Assembly: GCF_900188245.1 (NCBI RefSeq)
Contig: NZ_FZOK01000011.1
Coordinates: 112,711-176,710, forward strand
DNA from: Belliella buryatensis
GTDB taxonomy: Bacteria > Bacteroidota > Bacteroidia > Cytophagales > Cyclobacteriaceae
Length of the DNA stretch: 64,000 nt
Reading direction: 5' to 3'
Position numbers and translations under genes: made by a program. The notes below the pieces were generated by a model, which worked only from the letters and a program-made list of their open reading frames with translations, did no database searches and had not been told where the DNA came from. Shown here in pieces: positions 35,731 to 46,287 of the stretch. The first letter of the stretch is position 1. Each line of letters opens with the position of its first letter.

Positions 35731-37518
35731 TTAATCCAACTTCAATACAGCCATAAATGCCTCTTGAGGAACTTCTACGTTACCTACTTGACGCATTCTC
35801 TTCTTACCTTTTTTCTGCTTCTCGAGTAGTTTACGCTTACGGGAGATATCACCACCATAACATTTCGCCAACACGTTCTTACGCAAAGCCTTCACTGTTT
35901 CTCTAGCAATGATCTTCGTACCAATAGCTGCTTGAATTGCAATCTCAAACATTTGACGTGGTACAAGTTCCTTCAGTTTTTCACAGAGACGCTTACCCCA
36001 TTCGTAAGCTTTGTCTCTATGAACAATAGCTGAAAGCGCATCGACTGCTTCTCCATTGAGCATGACATCGAGTCGAACCATGTGTGATGGCTGATAGCCT
36101 TTTAGTTCATAGTCCAAAGAGGCATAGCCTCGTGAAATGGTTTTAAGCTTATCAAAGAAATCAAATACGATCTCTGCTAATGGCATATCGAACTGTAATT
36201 CTACTCGCTCGGCAGTCAAATAAACTTGGTTTTTGATCTGACCCCGCTTATCCATACAAAGCTGAATAACTGGCCCAACATATTCGGATGCGGTGATGAT
36301 CGAAGCTTTTACAAAAGGCTCCTCTATATGCTTGAATTTGGTAGGATCAGGCATGTCTGAAGGGGCATTGATCACTTGATAGGTATCATTGGTCATCAGA
36401 GCTCTAAACTGCACCGAAGGTACAGTAGTGATTACCGTCATATCAAACTCCCGCTCCAGTCGCTCTTGGATGATCTCCATGTGGAGCATTCCCAAAAACC
36501 CACAACGGAAACCGAAGCCTAAAGCCGCAGAAGTTTCTGGCTCCCATACAAGAGAGGCATCATTCAACTGTAACTTTTCCATAGAAGCTCGAAGTTCCTC
36601 GTATTCGGTTGTATCTACAGGATAGATCCCTGCAAATACCATGGGCTTTACGTTTTCAAAACCTTGGATGGCTTTTTCACATGGGCGTTTTATATGGGTA
36701 ATTGTATCACCTACCTTGATTTCTTTGGCAACTTTCACCCCTGAGATCAAATAACCTACATTTCCAGCAGACATGGTTTTCTGAGGAATTTGATTAAGAC
36801 CTAAAATCCCAATTTCATCTGCTTCGTATTCTCGACCTGTATTGACAAATTTGATTTTATCGCCTTTGCTAATCGTTCCGTTGAAAATTCTAAAAATCAC
36901 CTCCACTCCTCTGAATGGATTATAGACAGAATCAAAAATCATCGCTTGAAGTGGCGCTTCTGGATCTCCAGCTGGGGCGGGGATACGTGTCACTACAGCC
37001 TTCAAAATATCATCGATACCAATCCCTGTTTTACCCGAAGCCAAAATGATTTCTTCCTTGTCACATCCGATCAAATCAATCACTTCATCAGCTACGGAGT
37101 CAGGATCTGCTCCTGGTAGATCTATCTTATTCAAAACAGGGATGATCTCTAAGTCATGCCCCAAAGCTAAATATAGATTTGAGATAGTTTGTGCTTCGAT
37201 ACCCTGAGAGGCATCTACGATCAATAGTGCGCCTTCACATGCTGCAATAGACCTAGATACTTCATAGGAAAAATCCACGTGTCCAGGAGTATCTATGAGG
37301 TTGAGGGTATATTCCTCACCTTCATGCATGTATTTCATTTGGATAGCGTGAGACTTGATCGTGATACCACGTTCTCTCTCCAGATCCATATTATCCAACA
37401 ACTGATCTTGCATGTCACGATCTGCGACCGTGTGTGTTTCTTGCAACAACCTATCCGCCAATGTACTCTTCCCATGATCAATATGGGCGATGATACAGAA
37501 ATTTCTTATATTTTTCAT
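35731..37518 (-). CDS. lepA: Elongation factor 4 (LepA)
   Basis: Ribosome-bound GTPase involved in initiation/back-translocation. 595 residues from ATG 37518; ATG 37524 would add two. G motifs: [17 protein letters not shown] and NKIDLPGAD; then domain II, an EF-G-like domain III/V, and the LepA-specific C-terminal domain ending in [22 protein letters not shown]. Full length. Single gene with its own promoter box and terminator. Confidence 0.97.
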   Translation of the reverse strand: MKNIRNFCIIAHIDHGKSTLADRLLQETHTVADRDMQDQLLDNMDLERERGITIKSHAIQMKYMHEGEEYTLNLIDTPGHVDFSYEVSRSIAACEGALLIVDASQGIEAQTISNLYLALGHDLEIIPVLNKIDLPGADPDSVADEVIDLIGCDKEEIILASGKTGIGIDDILKAVVTRIPAPAGDPEAPLQAMIFDSVYNPFRGVEVIFRIFNGTISKGDKIKFVNTGREYEADEIGILGLNQIPQKTMSAGNVGYLISGVKVAKEIKVGDTITHIKRPCEKAIQGFENVKPMVFAGIYPVDTTEYEELRASMEKLQLNDASLVWEPETSAALGFGFRCGFLGMLHMEIIQERLEREFDMTVITTVPSVQFRALMTNDTYQVINAPSDMPDPTKFKHIEEPFVKASIITASEYVGPVIQLCMDKRGQIKNQVYLTAERVELQFDMPLAEIVFDFFDKLKTISRGYASLDYELKGYQPSHMVRLDVMLNGEAVDALSAIVHRDKAYEWGKRLCEKLKELVPRQMFEIAIQAAIGTKIIARETVKALRKNVLAKCYGGDISRKRKLLEKQKKGKKRMRQVGNVEVPQEAFMAVLKLD

Positions 37519-37532
37519 ACGCATTCAGGGCG

Positions 37533-37540
37533 CAAAAATA
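37533..37540 (-). promoter_or_regulatory. Candidate -7 box for lepA
   Basis: TATTTTTG on the minus strand, 14 bases before ATG 37518, with the same flanks (CC..CGC) as the box before mltG. No -33 element at the usual distance. Confidence 0.4.
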
Positions 37541-37684
37541 GGTAATTTTATGTGGATTATCAGTATATCAACAACGTATCCTATAGAATTTAGAATTACT
37601 ACCGCTAATATTTTTTTTAAACCATGTCAACTCCCCATTCTTTAAGCTTCTTTTGTCCAATGTATAAAAAGCTTGTCAAACCTC

Positions 37685-37718
37685 TTTGTTTAAGTTTTGT
37701 ATTTGTTCCTTACTTTTG
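37685..37718 (+). promoter_or_regulatory. Candidate promoter of the DUF4924 gene
   Basis: TTTG at 37685-37688 and TACTTTTG at 37711-37718, 22 bases apart, ending 18 bases before the ATG at 37737. Fits the Bacteroidetes consensus. Confidence 0.55.
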
Positions 37719-37736
37719 TCCAAAAAATAACATGAA

Positions 37737-38264
37737 ATGAAAGCTGTAGCCGAAAAAAAACTCGATCTAAACATCCCAGAATACATCATCTACATGTATC
37801 AAATGGAAGATTTGATCAGAGCTTATGAACTCAATCTTGAAGATATTAAGCAATATGTGGTCGATCACTATCCTATTTCCATTGAAGAAAAAGAGGCTAC
37901 TACAGCTTGGTTTTCGGATTTGATTGAGCAAATGAAAGTAGAGCATATTACTTCAAAGGGACACTTGAAAATGACCCAGTCACAAGTAAACTTATTGGCT
38001 CAAACTCATTGGCAACTTCTCAAAGAAGATAAAGCTTATTTTTGCATTTATAATCAAGCCAAACCATACATCATCCAAATGATTATGGATGCAGAAGGTG
38101 TAGATATCGGTCATGAAATCCAAATATGCCTCAATGGAATCTATGGTCTATTATTAGCGAAGCTAAAGGGTAGAGAAATCCCGAAAATTTACCAAGAAGC
38201 CACTGAAGCATTTGGCACTGTTTTGAGCTACTTGAACAACTATTTACAAATCAAAACTCGATAA
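37737..38264 (+). CDS. DUF4924 family protein
   Basis: 175 residues, all-helical in appearance, with the family's LNIPEYIIYMYQMEDLIRA opening and the later NLLAQTHWQLLKED block. Confined mainly to Bacteroidetes; function unknown. Cytoplasmic. Its end overlaps the convergent helicase gene by 14 bases. Confidence 0.8.
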   Translation: MKAVAEKKLDLNIPEYIIYMYQMEDLIRAYELNLEDIKQYVVDHYPISIEEKEATTAWFSDLIEQMKVEHITSKGHLKMTQSQVNLLAQTHWQLLKEDKAYFCIYNQAKPYIIQMIMDAEGVDIGHEIQICLNGIYGLLLAKLKGREIPKIYQEATEAFGTVLSYLNNYLQIKTR

Positions 38265-40182
38265 ATTCATAAATACTTTTGTATTCTCCACTCGCTTCTA
38301 TATAACCAAGTAGGTCGTTGTAAAAAGGATGATGGCTTAGGGTGGCACTATCCCCAATGATGACCAGTTTTCTTTTTGCTCTTGTGAGCGCCACATTCAT
38401 CCTTCTAGTATCGGATAAAAAGCCAATTTCACCAGTAGCATTAGATCTCACTAGACTAATGACAATGATATCTCGCTCCTGCCCTTGAAAACCATCTATA
38501 GAGTCTACCGTCAAAAGTTCAGCAAATGATCTGATATTTGGATATTGATAACTTTCAAAAATCAGGTCTTGAAATTTTCTAACTTGAGCTCTGTAGGGTG
38601 AGATCAATCCTATATTCCAATTCTCCTGCTTTATTTTACCAATTCCGATTCGCTTAAGCAATCCCTCCAAAAAAGAAAGTGTGAATTTGGCCTCTTCTGC
38701 ATTGAGTGTACTCAGTGATTCTTTTTCCTGATGCTCACTATAGCCACTCCCAGCAGTATCTATGAATTCTAGCACTGCTTCACTTTCATTCAACTTATGA
38801 CTCAGCGTATTCTCCGCAGCCTCCAGTTTACCATTATAAAATTGAATGCTAGAAAACCCCATAATCGCCTCTGGCATTCTATATTGTAATGTCAACATGG
38901 TAGTCGAAGACGTCTGTCTATTGATAGCTTTTTCGAAAAGCGTCTCATTAAGACCGGCCTTCGCTGCCTCGAAAGATTTGATTGTCGGTGGAAGTTGGCA
39001 ATGGTCTCCAGCCATAACGACTTTTTTGGATTTTAGAATTGGAATCCAAGTGGCTGCTTCTAGGCCTTGTCCTGCTTCATCGATAAAAACTAAAGGGAAG
39101 TCAATTCCTTTCAAAACTTGGTTTGCTGAACCAACAAGTGTAGAGGCAATAACTTGGGTATTTTGAAAAACATCATATGTTATATAGTTCTCTAAGTTTT
39201 CCGCATCTTGTTTGATTCGACTAGCTTCATCAAAAAGCCGCTTTCTCTGGGCGCGCTCCTCAGGCCCAAAATTCCTTTTGTATTTATTGCCTAGTTTCCG
39301 ATATTCTTCTGCAGTTTTCCTGAGCTTTTTAAGGTCTTTATAACTATCATGCGCGGCTATTTTGGCATCCAAAGTTTGAGCTAAGAGCTTCTCCTCCACG
39401 CGAGCAGGGTGCCCAATTCTAATGGTATTAACACCTCTATCTAATAATTTTTCGACTAGTAAATCTACAGCAGCGTTGCTAGGAGCACAAACTAACACTT
39501 GCCGATTCTTTGTCAAAGTATGACAAATAGCCGCTATCAAGGTTGTTGTCTTTCCTGTACCAGGAGGCCCATGTATGATAGCAAGATCTTCTGCTGCGTC
39601 GATCAATTTTATAGCTTGATTCTGAAAAAAATTCAATTCTGGAATTTCTTGAAATACTTTTTCTGAAAACGAGGCCTCTCTAGCTCCCAATAAAACTTCC
39701 TTTAACTCACCAAGCCTTCCCTTTTCAGCTTTGATTACTGCCTTGAGCGTATGCTCCATCTCTCGATAACTAGCTTCATCAAAAAGTAAATCGACCCCAA
39801 TTTTCCCATCTTCTATCCAATCAGGAAACTCATCGCCTTGAAGGGTCACCACCATGAGTTCTTTCTTCACCACATTGATTACGGCATTTACTCGGAATTC
39901 CTGACCTTGATGATCTCCATGGTTTGAGAAAATTGACACGGATTTGCCCGACTGAAAGACATGAGACTGATTTGTATCAAAACGCTCCAATTCGAGTAAA
40001 ATCCTGTCCCCAAAACCAATTTTAGATTTTTTTATCTGCACAGGGTACCAGCACACTCCTTGCACCTTTTTATCTGATATAGAAGTATATAGGAATTTTT
40101 TCCGGTATTGATCCAGATCTTCTTTCCATTCTTCTTTCAAAAGTTTTAATGAAATTTTTAATTCTTCCTGTATATTGGACAT
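38251..40182 (-). CDS. SF1 helicase, IGHMBP2/Upf1-like
   Basis: 643 residues from ATG 40182 (TTG one codon earlier rejected). A beta-barrel 1B-like N-terminal region, then RecA1 with Walker A GPPGTGKTTT and DEAGQ, and RecA2 with QYRMP, SIDGFQGQERDIIVISLVRSN and the final RRMNVALTRAK motif. ATP-driven unwinding of DNA or RNA is expected. Similar bacterial proteins are stand-alone housekeeping helicases of unclear role. Confidence 0.85.
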   Translation of the reverse strand: MSNIQEELKISLKLLKEEWKEDLDQYRKKFLYTSISDKKVQGVCWYPVQIKKSKIGFGDRILLELERFDTNQSHVFQSGKSVSIFSNHGDHQGQEFRVNAVINVVKKELMVVTLQGDEFPDWIEDGKIGVDLLFDEASYREMEHTLKAVIKAEKGRLGELKEVLLGAREASFSEKVFQEIPELNFFQNQAIKLIDAAEDLAIIHGPPGTGKTTTLIAAICHTLTKNRQVLVCAPSNAAVDLLVEKLLDRGVNTIRIGHPARVEEKLLAQTLDAKIAAHDSYKDLKKLRKTAEEYRKLGNKYKRNFGPEERAQRKRLFDEASRIKQDAENLENYITYDVFQNTQVIASTLVGSANQVLKGIDFPLVFIDEAGQGLEAATWIPILKSKKVVMAGDHCQLPPTIKSFEAAKAGLNETLFEKAINRQTSSTTMLTLQYRMPEAIMGFSSIQFYNGKLEAAENTLSHKLNESEAVLEFIDTAGSGYSEHQEKESLSTLNAEEAKFTLSFLEGLLKRIGIGKIKQENWNIGLISPYRAQVRKFQDLIFESYQYPNIRSFAELLTVDSIDGFQGQERDIIVISLVRSNATGEIGFLSDTRRMNVALTRAKRKLVIIGDSATLSHHPFYNDLLGYIEASGEYKSIYEFIEF

Positions 40183-40257
40183 CAATGTTAGTATTTAGAG
40201 CTAGAACCAAAGTCAAGGGAAAGTGGTTTTAACCCAATAAATAAATTATAATCATTT

Positions 40258-40854
40258 GTGAATTTTCTTGCTCACGCTTATTTATCCTTTGAAGATCCAA
40301 AGGTACTGATTGGAAACTTTATTGGCGACTTTGTCAGGGGACCTGTTGAAGAAATTTATGAACGAGATATTGTCATTGGAATTTTATTGCATCGGGAAAT
40401 AGACAAATTCACAGACACGCATCCTGTAGTCAAGGATGCCCAGCAATTACTCAAGCCTGAATATGGACGCTACTCATCTGTAATTACGGACATGTATTTT
40501 GACTATTTTTTGGGGAGATATTGGAAAAACTATCACCATCAGCCACTTGACGAGTTTGCGCAGGACGTATACAAAGTGATAGAAGCCTACCACCAAATCT
40601 TACCCGAAAGCTTTCTCAAAGCTTACCAGTATATGAAGCATTATAATTGGCTTTACTCCTATTCAGAAATAGACGGCATCAGAAGGGCCTTGACAGGTAT
40701 CTCTAAGAGAACTAGATTTGATTCCAAAATGGAAACAGCTCACCTTTTCTTGGATGAAAATCACGAAGTACTCAAAAAACATTTCGGTGACTTCTTTGAG
40801 GATTTAGTAAGCTTTTCTAAAAAAAGATTGAGCGTATTGAAAGCAGAAATATGA
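40258..40854 (+). CDS. ACP phosphodiesterase-like protein (AcpH/DUF479 family)
   Basis: 198 residues starting at GTG 40258, which gives the canonical MNFLAHAYLSF N-terminus. HD-like fold motifs: GNFIGDFVRG, LLHREIDKFTDTHP and DMYFDYFLGRYW. The E. coli relative removes phosphopantetheine from acyl carrier protein; the Bacteroidetes members are assigned by similarity only. Overlaps the next gene by 4 bases. Confidence 0.8.
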   Translation: MNFLAHAYLSFEDPKVLIGNFIGDFVRGPVEEIYERDIVIGILLHREIDKFTDTHPVVKDAQQLLKPEYGRYSSVITDMYFDYFLGRYWKNYHHQPLDEFAQDVYKVIEAYHQILPESFLKAYQYMKHYNWLYSYSEIDGIRRALTGISKRTRFDSKMETAHLFLDENHEVLKKHFGDFFEDLVSFSKKRLSVLKAEI

Positions 40855-41303
40855 TTCATTGTAAACCAAAACCAAATACTTATTTCGCCCTCTCTCTTGT
40901 TCTTTTGATCTTGATCAGTGGGTTGATCTACATTCTCAATGAATTTGCTACGACGAGAAGTTTTGGTCTTTTTTTCTACCTATTCAGTGCCCCATTGATC
41001 ACAGTGGTCATTCTGATGCTATTAGTGAAAATGATGGCTGGTTTTAAATTTATCTCAGCTGGAAAAGAGAAAATCATTACTAGACTCCCCTTGCGAGGCC
41101 AAACCAAAACCTATCAAATAGATGAAGTGCTAGCTTGGGAGGAAGAAAAAGTGATCGCAAACAAAAAAGAATTCAAGCAACTCACCGTGGCCTTTGCTGA
41201 TAAAACTTCATTTTCAATGAGCAACCATGAACACCAAAACTATGAAGAGTTCGTGTCCTATCTTTCTAAAAAAGCAGGAAAGAAAAAGGTAAAATCTCGT
41301 TAG
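40851..41303 (+). CDS. Small membrane protein with a possible PH-like cytoplasmic domain
   Basis: 150 residues: two membrane helices (about 11-30 and 38-61), then a domain of about 80 residues with strands (KFISAGKEKIITRLP, KTYQIDEVLAWEEEK, LTVAFADKTSFSMS) and a final helix, as in bacterial PH-like domains. A basic tail follows. Coupled to the AcpH-like gene by ATGA. Function unknown. Confidence 0.6.
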   Translation: MIHCKPKPNTYFALSLVLLILISGLIYILNEFATTRSFGLFFYLFSAPLITVVILMLLVKMMAGFKFISAGKEKIITRLPLRGQTKTYQIDEVLAWEEEKVIANKKEFKQLTVAFADKTSFSMSNHEHQNYEEFVSYLSKKAGKKKVKSR

Positions 41304-42340
41304 AAAGAGATTGAAAAAGATGTGGTCAACGCCGTATTTCCATAGCTAAACTTTGCACCTGGCAATTCAAAATAAGAATCATCTCCAAAAAACTGCCTCA
41401 GTTCAATCCTGACTAGCCCTCTTGGATGGATAGCATAATCTAAATTTGTGGATAGACCAGAAATTCTCATCCCTTGGTCTAAGATGATTACCTGCTGATC
41501 AGCATAATACTCCGCCCTACCAGCAAGCTTGAATTTTTCACCCAAATCCCTTCTTAATGAAGCTGTTAGACCAATCCAATGATTGATTTGAGAAAAAACT
41601 GAGGATTGAACGCCATAATCAAATCCTATCGTCGCTCCCCATTTGCCTGGTGAATATTGCGTATAGAAATTGTTGAAGAATCTAAGCTCAGAGGTTGGGT
41701 TGACTCCTTCATTCCCATAGTAATTAGCATAATGAATTTCAAGGTTTGAAACAGGGCGGTAATTAGCTGCAAACCCTAATCCAATCCCTTGATTCCTGCT
41801 TTGTCTTTGTACATTTTGCCAGCCATTGGTTGCCCAGAGTGTGAAATCCAGCTCCTCGTTCCAAGCATAACTCAACCTCGCTCCAGTAAGAAAGTATGGG
41901 GAGTTCTCAGCCAGCAAGCTTCTGCTCAAATGCCAACAATCTGCTCCTATGGCACTTTCAAAACCAATATGTGAAGGCATTACTCCAACATCTAGCCAAA
42001 GCTTATCCAATAACTTGAATCCTATGGAGGCTTCATAGACCAATTGAGCCCATTGTGGTTCCTCTGCTAAGTTAAATTGCGAATAATTACCCAGCATCAA
42101 CCCCAAAGTGGATCTGATATTATCCTCTTGAAAAGAGACCTGTACCAACGCAAAATTAACACTGAATTCATTGTGCCTTTTGAAATTATATAAAAAATCA
42201 GGCCTAAGATGATCAGCAGGCTGACTGAAGTCATAAGAATAATAAGTTTCTAAGTATCCTGAAAAGGTGAATCCTCGATCCTCCTGTGCAAGACTTAAAA
42301 AAGGGACTGATAAAAAGAAGAATAATAAAACTTTCCGCAT
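41300..42340 (-). CDS. Outer-membrane beta-barrel porin (BBP2-like)
   Basis: 346 residues with a signal peptide ending in SLAQ. The mature part starts FTFSGYLETYYSYDF, typical of the BBP2 porin group in Bacteroidetes, and consists of amphipathic strands ending in the aromatic-terminated SFSISF. Probably a general or anion porin; no specificity is indicated. Single gene, convergent with the small membrane protein (4-base overlap). Confidence 0.75.
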   Translation of the reverse strand: MRKVLLFFFLSVPFLSLAQEDRGFTFSGYLETYYSYDFSQPADHLRPDFLYNFKRHNEFSVNFALVQVSFQEDNIRSTLGLMLGNYSQFNLAEEPQWAQLVYEASIGFKLLDKLWLDVGVMPSHIGFESAIGADCWHLSRSLLAENSPYFLTGARLSYAWNEELDFTLWATNGWQNVQRQSRNQGIGLGFAANYRPVSNLEIHYANYYGNEGVNPTSELRFFNNFYTQYSPGKWGATIGFDYGVQSSVFSQINHWIGLTASLRRDLGEKFKLAGRAEYYADQQVIILDQGMRISGLSTNLDYAIHPRGLVRIELRQFFGDDSYFELPGAKFSYGNTALTTSFSISF

Positions 42341-42347
42341 CCTTAAA

Positions 42348-42382
42348 ATTAAAAAAACCTGAATCTAAATTGATTCAGGTTT
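42348..42382 (-). terminator. Terminator of ppa
   Basis: 11-bp stem (42355-42365 with 42372-42382) followed on the minus strand by a T tract; it begins 7 bases past the ppa stop. Confidence 0.85.
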
Positions 42383-42388
42383 GAATTT

Positions 42389-42928
42389 TTATCGTTTTGT
42401 TCTGAAATTTTTATCATAGAGTTCAATACTCTCTCTAATGATTTTGTAAGCTTCCTCTCTACCAAGGAAATCTTCTACCTTCACTTCCTTACTTTCTAAT
42501 TTTTTATAGTCCTCAAAGAACCTGTGTACTTCTTTCATCAGGTGAGGAGGTAATTCATCGATATCTTCAATGTAATTGACAGATTGATCATCAGCCGCTA
42601 CAGCAATAATTTTGTCATCAGCCTCTCCACCATCTATCATTCTCATCACACCTATAACCTTAGCTTTGACCAATGTCATAGAAGGGATATCGATTTGTGA
42701 AATGATCAAAATATCCAATGGATCATGGTCCTCACAGAAAGTCTGTGGGATAAATCCATAATTTGCAGGATAGTGTACGGCAGAGAAAAGCACCCTGTCT
42801 AAAAGTAGCATTCCTGTTTTTTTGTCTAATTCGTACTTCCCCTTGCTACCTTTAGGAATTTCTATTACGCCCATTACAAACTCCGGAGCGTCTTTACCTA
42901 TTTGCACATCGTGCCATGGATTAATCAT
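42389..42928 (-). CDS. ppa: Inorganic pyrophosphatase (family I)
   Basis: 179 residues. Hydrolyses pyrophosphate to pull biosynthetic reactions forward. The signature DHDPLDI binds the metal ions; [10 protein letters not shown] and [11 protein letters not shown] are the other conserved blocks, with DEGEADDK-like [11 protein letters not shown]. Cytoplasmic, full length, single gene. Confidence 0.95.
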   Translation of the reverse strand: MINPWHDVQIGKDAPEFVMGVIEIPKGSKGKYELDKKTGMLLLDRVLFSAVHYPANYGFIPQTFCEDHDPLDILIISQIDIPSMTLVKAKVIGVMRMIDGGEADDKIIAVAADDQSVNYIEDIDELPPHLMKEVHRFFEDYKKLESKEVKVEDFLGREEAYKIIRESIELYDKNFRTKR

Positions 42929-43082
42929 ATCTAAAAACTGTTTTCGTTCTACTTTTTAAATGGGGCGCAATTTACTTCCTATTCCCATTTTTATCAAAGT
43001 ATCCCCCCTGAATTTTGTAATATTTATAGAATTTGGCCAATCTATGATCAAAATCATTAAAAATCAGATTGAATTTTTGAAT

Positions 43083-44171
43083 TTATGCCTTCAGTGATGG
43101 TAGGGTAATAGTGAATATAGTTCCATGGTCAAGTTTTGACTCTAATTGAATCTTACCGCCCATTTGGGTTACAGACTCCTTTACCATGTATAGCCCTAAG
43201 CCAGAGCCAACATTTCTTTGTGTTGCTCGATGAAAAAGATTGAATACCTCAGTATGGTACTTTTCGTCTATTCCTATTCCATTATCCTCTATTTGCACTA
43301 AAGCTAATTTATCTTTTACCTCTACAGTTAATTTGATAAACTTAGAATCTGACTCAAGCTTTTGAAACTTGTAAGCATTGCTGAAAAGGTTATTAAGAAT
43401 CACACGCAACTTAGCATCATCAGAATAGAAATCAGAAGTTTGATTGACATCAATAGCGATGTTGATATCATTCAATCCCCATTTCTCTTTATAAGCTTCT
43501 AATTGTTGATTGACAATTTCTTTAAACTCTATCTTACTAACTTTATTGTCGATTTTGGTAGACCTATAAAAGTCCAGCATTTTATAAATGAAGTCATCCA
43601 ACCTTAGGGTGGCTGAATCTATCATATCAAAATACTCAATAATATTGGGGTCCTTTGCCTCCATTTTTGCTAATTTGGACACCCCAGAAATACTCATCAA
43701 TGGCCCTCTAAGCTCGTGGGACAAACTATAGACAAACTGATTCATTTCAGAATGTACTTTTTTCAATCTTTCATTTTTGTCTTTGAGCTCTCTTTTGGTC
43801 AGGTATATTTCAGCCGCATTTTTAATGGCATTTTTGATCTGCTCTAAGTTCCAAGGTTTATCTATAAACCTATAAACTTCACCTTTATTTATTGCATCAA
43901 TGACACTAGCAATATCAGAATATCCAGTCAATAAAATTCTGACTGGATCAGGATTGACTTTCATTAATTTTTCAAAAAATTCCACACCAGTCAACCCTGG
44001 CATGCGCTGATCAGCAATGACCACATGTAATTCTTCACTCTCGGCAATTTTCAGACCTTCCTCTGCATCGATCGCAGTGATGATGTGGAAGTCCTTTCTT
44101 AAACTTGCCTTAAAAGAATTAAGATTATTATCCTCATCGTCAATATATAAAACGCGGATTTTATTGCTCAT
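43083..44171 (-). CDS. Receiver-histidine kinase hybrid
   Basis: 362 residues: receiver (1-122, Asp54 in IADQRMPGLTG, the RpfG-like type with DKPW), a short coiled link, HisKA with His152 in SLSHELRGPL, and ATPase motifs NLFSNAYKF, DNGIGI and GSGLGLYMVKE. No membrane segment. With the receiver first, it can take phosphate from the upstream sensor kinase or be modulated by it. Overlaps that gene by 11 bases. Its receiver is closely similar to the one at 48297. Confidence 0.85.
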   Translation of the reverse strand: MSNKIRVLYIDDEDNNLNSFKASLRKDFHIITAIDAEEGLKIAESEELHVVIADQRMPGLTGVEFFEKLMKVNPDPVRILLTGYSDIASVIDAINKGEVYRFIDKPWNLEQIKNAIKNAAEIYLTKRELKDKNERLKKVHSEMNQFVYSLSHELRGPLMSISGVSKLAKMEAKDPNIIEYFDMIDSATLRLDDFIYKMLDFYRSTKIDNKVSKIEFKEIVNQQLEAYKEKWGLNDINIAIDVNQTSDFYSDDAKLRVILNNLFSNAYKFQKLESDSKFIKLTVEVKDKLALVQIEDNGIGIDEKYHTEVFNLFHRATQRNVGSGLGLYMVKESVTQMGGKIQLESKLDHGTIFTITLPSLKA

Positions 44172-46287
44172 TTTGTGGTGTATTTTGATAAATCGGCAAT
44201 GTAATTATGAAATTTGTTCCCTGACCTTCTTTAGTTTCTACTTCTAATGTACCCTTATGATTTTCAATAATAGTATAAACAATTGACAATCCAAGACCAG
44301 TCCCCTTCCCTACGGCTTTCGTTGTAAAGAAAGGCTCAAAGATTCTTTGCTTTACAGATTCTGGCATACCCGGACCATTGTCCGCTATTTCAATTTGAAT
44401 GTGATCATCTATTTGCTTTGTTCGAATGGTAATTTCAGGATTTGGGTTGGTATCCAAATGATCTTGAAGAGCATGAATGGCATTGGTAATAATATTCATA
44501 AATACTTGATTGATTTTGCCTGCTAGACATTCAATCATTGGGATTTCATTATATTCCTTATTTACCTTAATCCTTCCAGACATGGAGCTATTGAGTAAGA
44601 CCAAGGTACTGTTGATCCCATCATGGATATCAACTTTCTTAACATCTTGTTCATCTACCCTAGAGAAAAGTCTAAGACCTTTTACAATTTCAACTGTTCG
44701 CTTAGCTCCATCCTCCATGCCCTTGAGTAACTGGTCAATTTCATCCAATACATAATCCAACTCGATATCATCTTCAAGGTCTTTTAGCTCTTTTTTGGTC
44801 TTATCATCAAACTGCTCTTCCCCTTTATCTTTGTAAGATTGAACTATTTCCAAAAGGTCCTTGATGTCTCTTTTGAGCGGAGATATATTTGAACTTACAA
44901 AGTTGATTGGATTGTTGATCTCGTGAGCTATGCCTGCTGTAAGCTGACCTAATGACGCCATCTTTTCTTGATTCACCAGCTGAGTTTGGGTGTTTTGAAG
45001 GTTGTGAAGTGTTTCCTCCAGTTCCTCCGTTCTGGTTTTAACTTTGGCTTCCAAAATTTCATTTTGTTCCAAAATCAAACTTTCATTTTCTTTAAGTATG
45101 CGCAACTTTTCGGCTTGCTCATCCTCTTTTTCCTTTTTGAGTATATTGATCTTGTCGGCCAATGCCAAAGAAAGTAAAATCGCTTCCATTGCGGTCCCTA
45201 CCAACATAGGAAAATTAGCTATCATATTTAACTTGATGACCCCATTAGTATGAAGGATAAAGACAAGTAACCCAATAAAGAAAAAGAACCAACCAATTAT
45301 AAAATACACAGCAGGTCTATAGCCTTTCCTAGCGATAATACTCGCCGTAAAAGCAAACAACACAATCACCATCAATCCTGAAATATCTGTAAGCATATAG
45401 CTTATTTTGACATTATCGATTAACCTGACTAAAAAGGCAATCCCGTAGACTATAATATTTAGAACAAGAAACTTATCTAATAGAGGAGTGAAGTCTCTAG
45501 TTTTTAAAAATTTTCGCATAAAAGTAATTCCAGCAACACCTGAAATTGAAGAAAATCCAATTATGCTCAATTCATAAATCCTAGGATTTAAGTTTAAAAT
45601 GTAATAATAAGAATAACCTAATAATGATGTTTGGGCTAGTGCTATAAATAAAATGTACAAGGAGTAGATAAAATAAATCTTATCCCTGATAAGAAAAAAT
45701 AAAATGAAATTATACAAGAAAAGTGCAAACATTATCCCCATATAAACACTTACAATCAGTGTTTTTTGACTGTATACAAAATGGAAGGTATCATAAGAAC
45801 TAAGTACTATTTCTACTGTAATAGGCTCATTACTTTTAACCGAAATAAAAAAATTTCCAGAAATTTCATTGCCTTCGATTTTAAATATTGGATTAGGACT
45901 TGAAAAGGGATTAGACCTACCAAAATTAGTCCCAGACTTTCCTATTTGTTTTAAGTCTCCTGATGCTTGTTTTTTATATAATACAACTTCTCTAAAAGTT
46001 GGATTTCTAAGCTCAAGAGCCAACTCTCCATTAAAAGATAATTCTTCTGAAATACTAAAACCGAGATAGGCTGTTTTCTGATGCCCTAAATTAAGTGAAG
46101 TACTACTTAATTCAATTTCATCCACTGCATCTTCAAAACGCTCGTCGTCATAAATTATAAATTTATTTACTTCATAAGAATCTATATTCCCAGTGGCCTT
46201 TAAAAATGCAATAACAGGTGCTAAAATAAAAATGATGACTACTAAACCAATAACTAAAGGCTGCTTACTATTTTGAGTTCTAATCAT
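44161..46287 (-). CDS. 7TM-DISM sensor histidine kinase
   Basis: 708 residues: one N-terminal membrane helix (about 11-30), an extracytoplasmic 7TMR-DISMED2-like beta domain (about 40-170), seven membrane helices (about 175-380), a long coiled coil (about 380-440), HisKA with His455 in GIAHEINNP, and ATPase motifs [18 protein letters not shown] and [15 protein letters not shown] receptors are thought to bind small ligands, often carbohydrates, outside the cell. It overlaps the acyltransferase gene by 4 bases and the hybrid kinase by 11, so sensing and synthesis genes are tightly linked. Confidence 0.85.
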   Translation of the reverse strand: MIRTQNSKQPLVIGLVVIIFILAPVIAFLKATGNIDSYEVNKFIIYDDERFEDAVDEIELSSTSLNLGHQKTAYLGFSISEELSFNGELALELRNPTFREVVLYKKQASGDLKQIGKSGTNFGRSNPFSSPNPIFKIEGNEISGNFFISVKSNEPITVEIVLSSYDTFHFVYSQKTLIVSVYMGIMFALFLYNFILFFLIRDKIYFIYSLYILFIALAQTSLLGYSYYYILNLNPRIYELSIIGFSSISGVAGITFMRKFLKTRDFTPLLDKFLVLNIIVYGIAFLVRLIDNVKISYMLTDISGLMVIVLFAFTASIIARKGYRPAVYFIIGWFFFFIGLLVFILHTNGVIKLNMIANFPMLVGTAMEAILLSLALADKINILKKEKEDEQAEKLRILKENESLILEQNEILEAKVKTRTEELEETLHNLQNTQTQLVNQEKMASLGQLTAGIAHEINNPINFVSSNISPLKRDIKDLLEIVQSYKDKGEEQFDDKTKKELKDLEDDIELDYVLDEIDQLLKGMEDGAKRTVEIVKGLRLFSRVDEQDVKKVDIHDGINSTLVLLNSSMSGRIKVNKEYNEIPMIECLAGKINQVFMNIITNAIHALQDHLDTNPNPEITIRTKQIDDHIQIEIADNGPGMPESVKQRIFEPFFTTKAVGKGTGLGLSIVYTIIENHKGTLEVETKEGQGTNFIITLPIYQNTPQNEQ

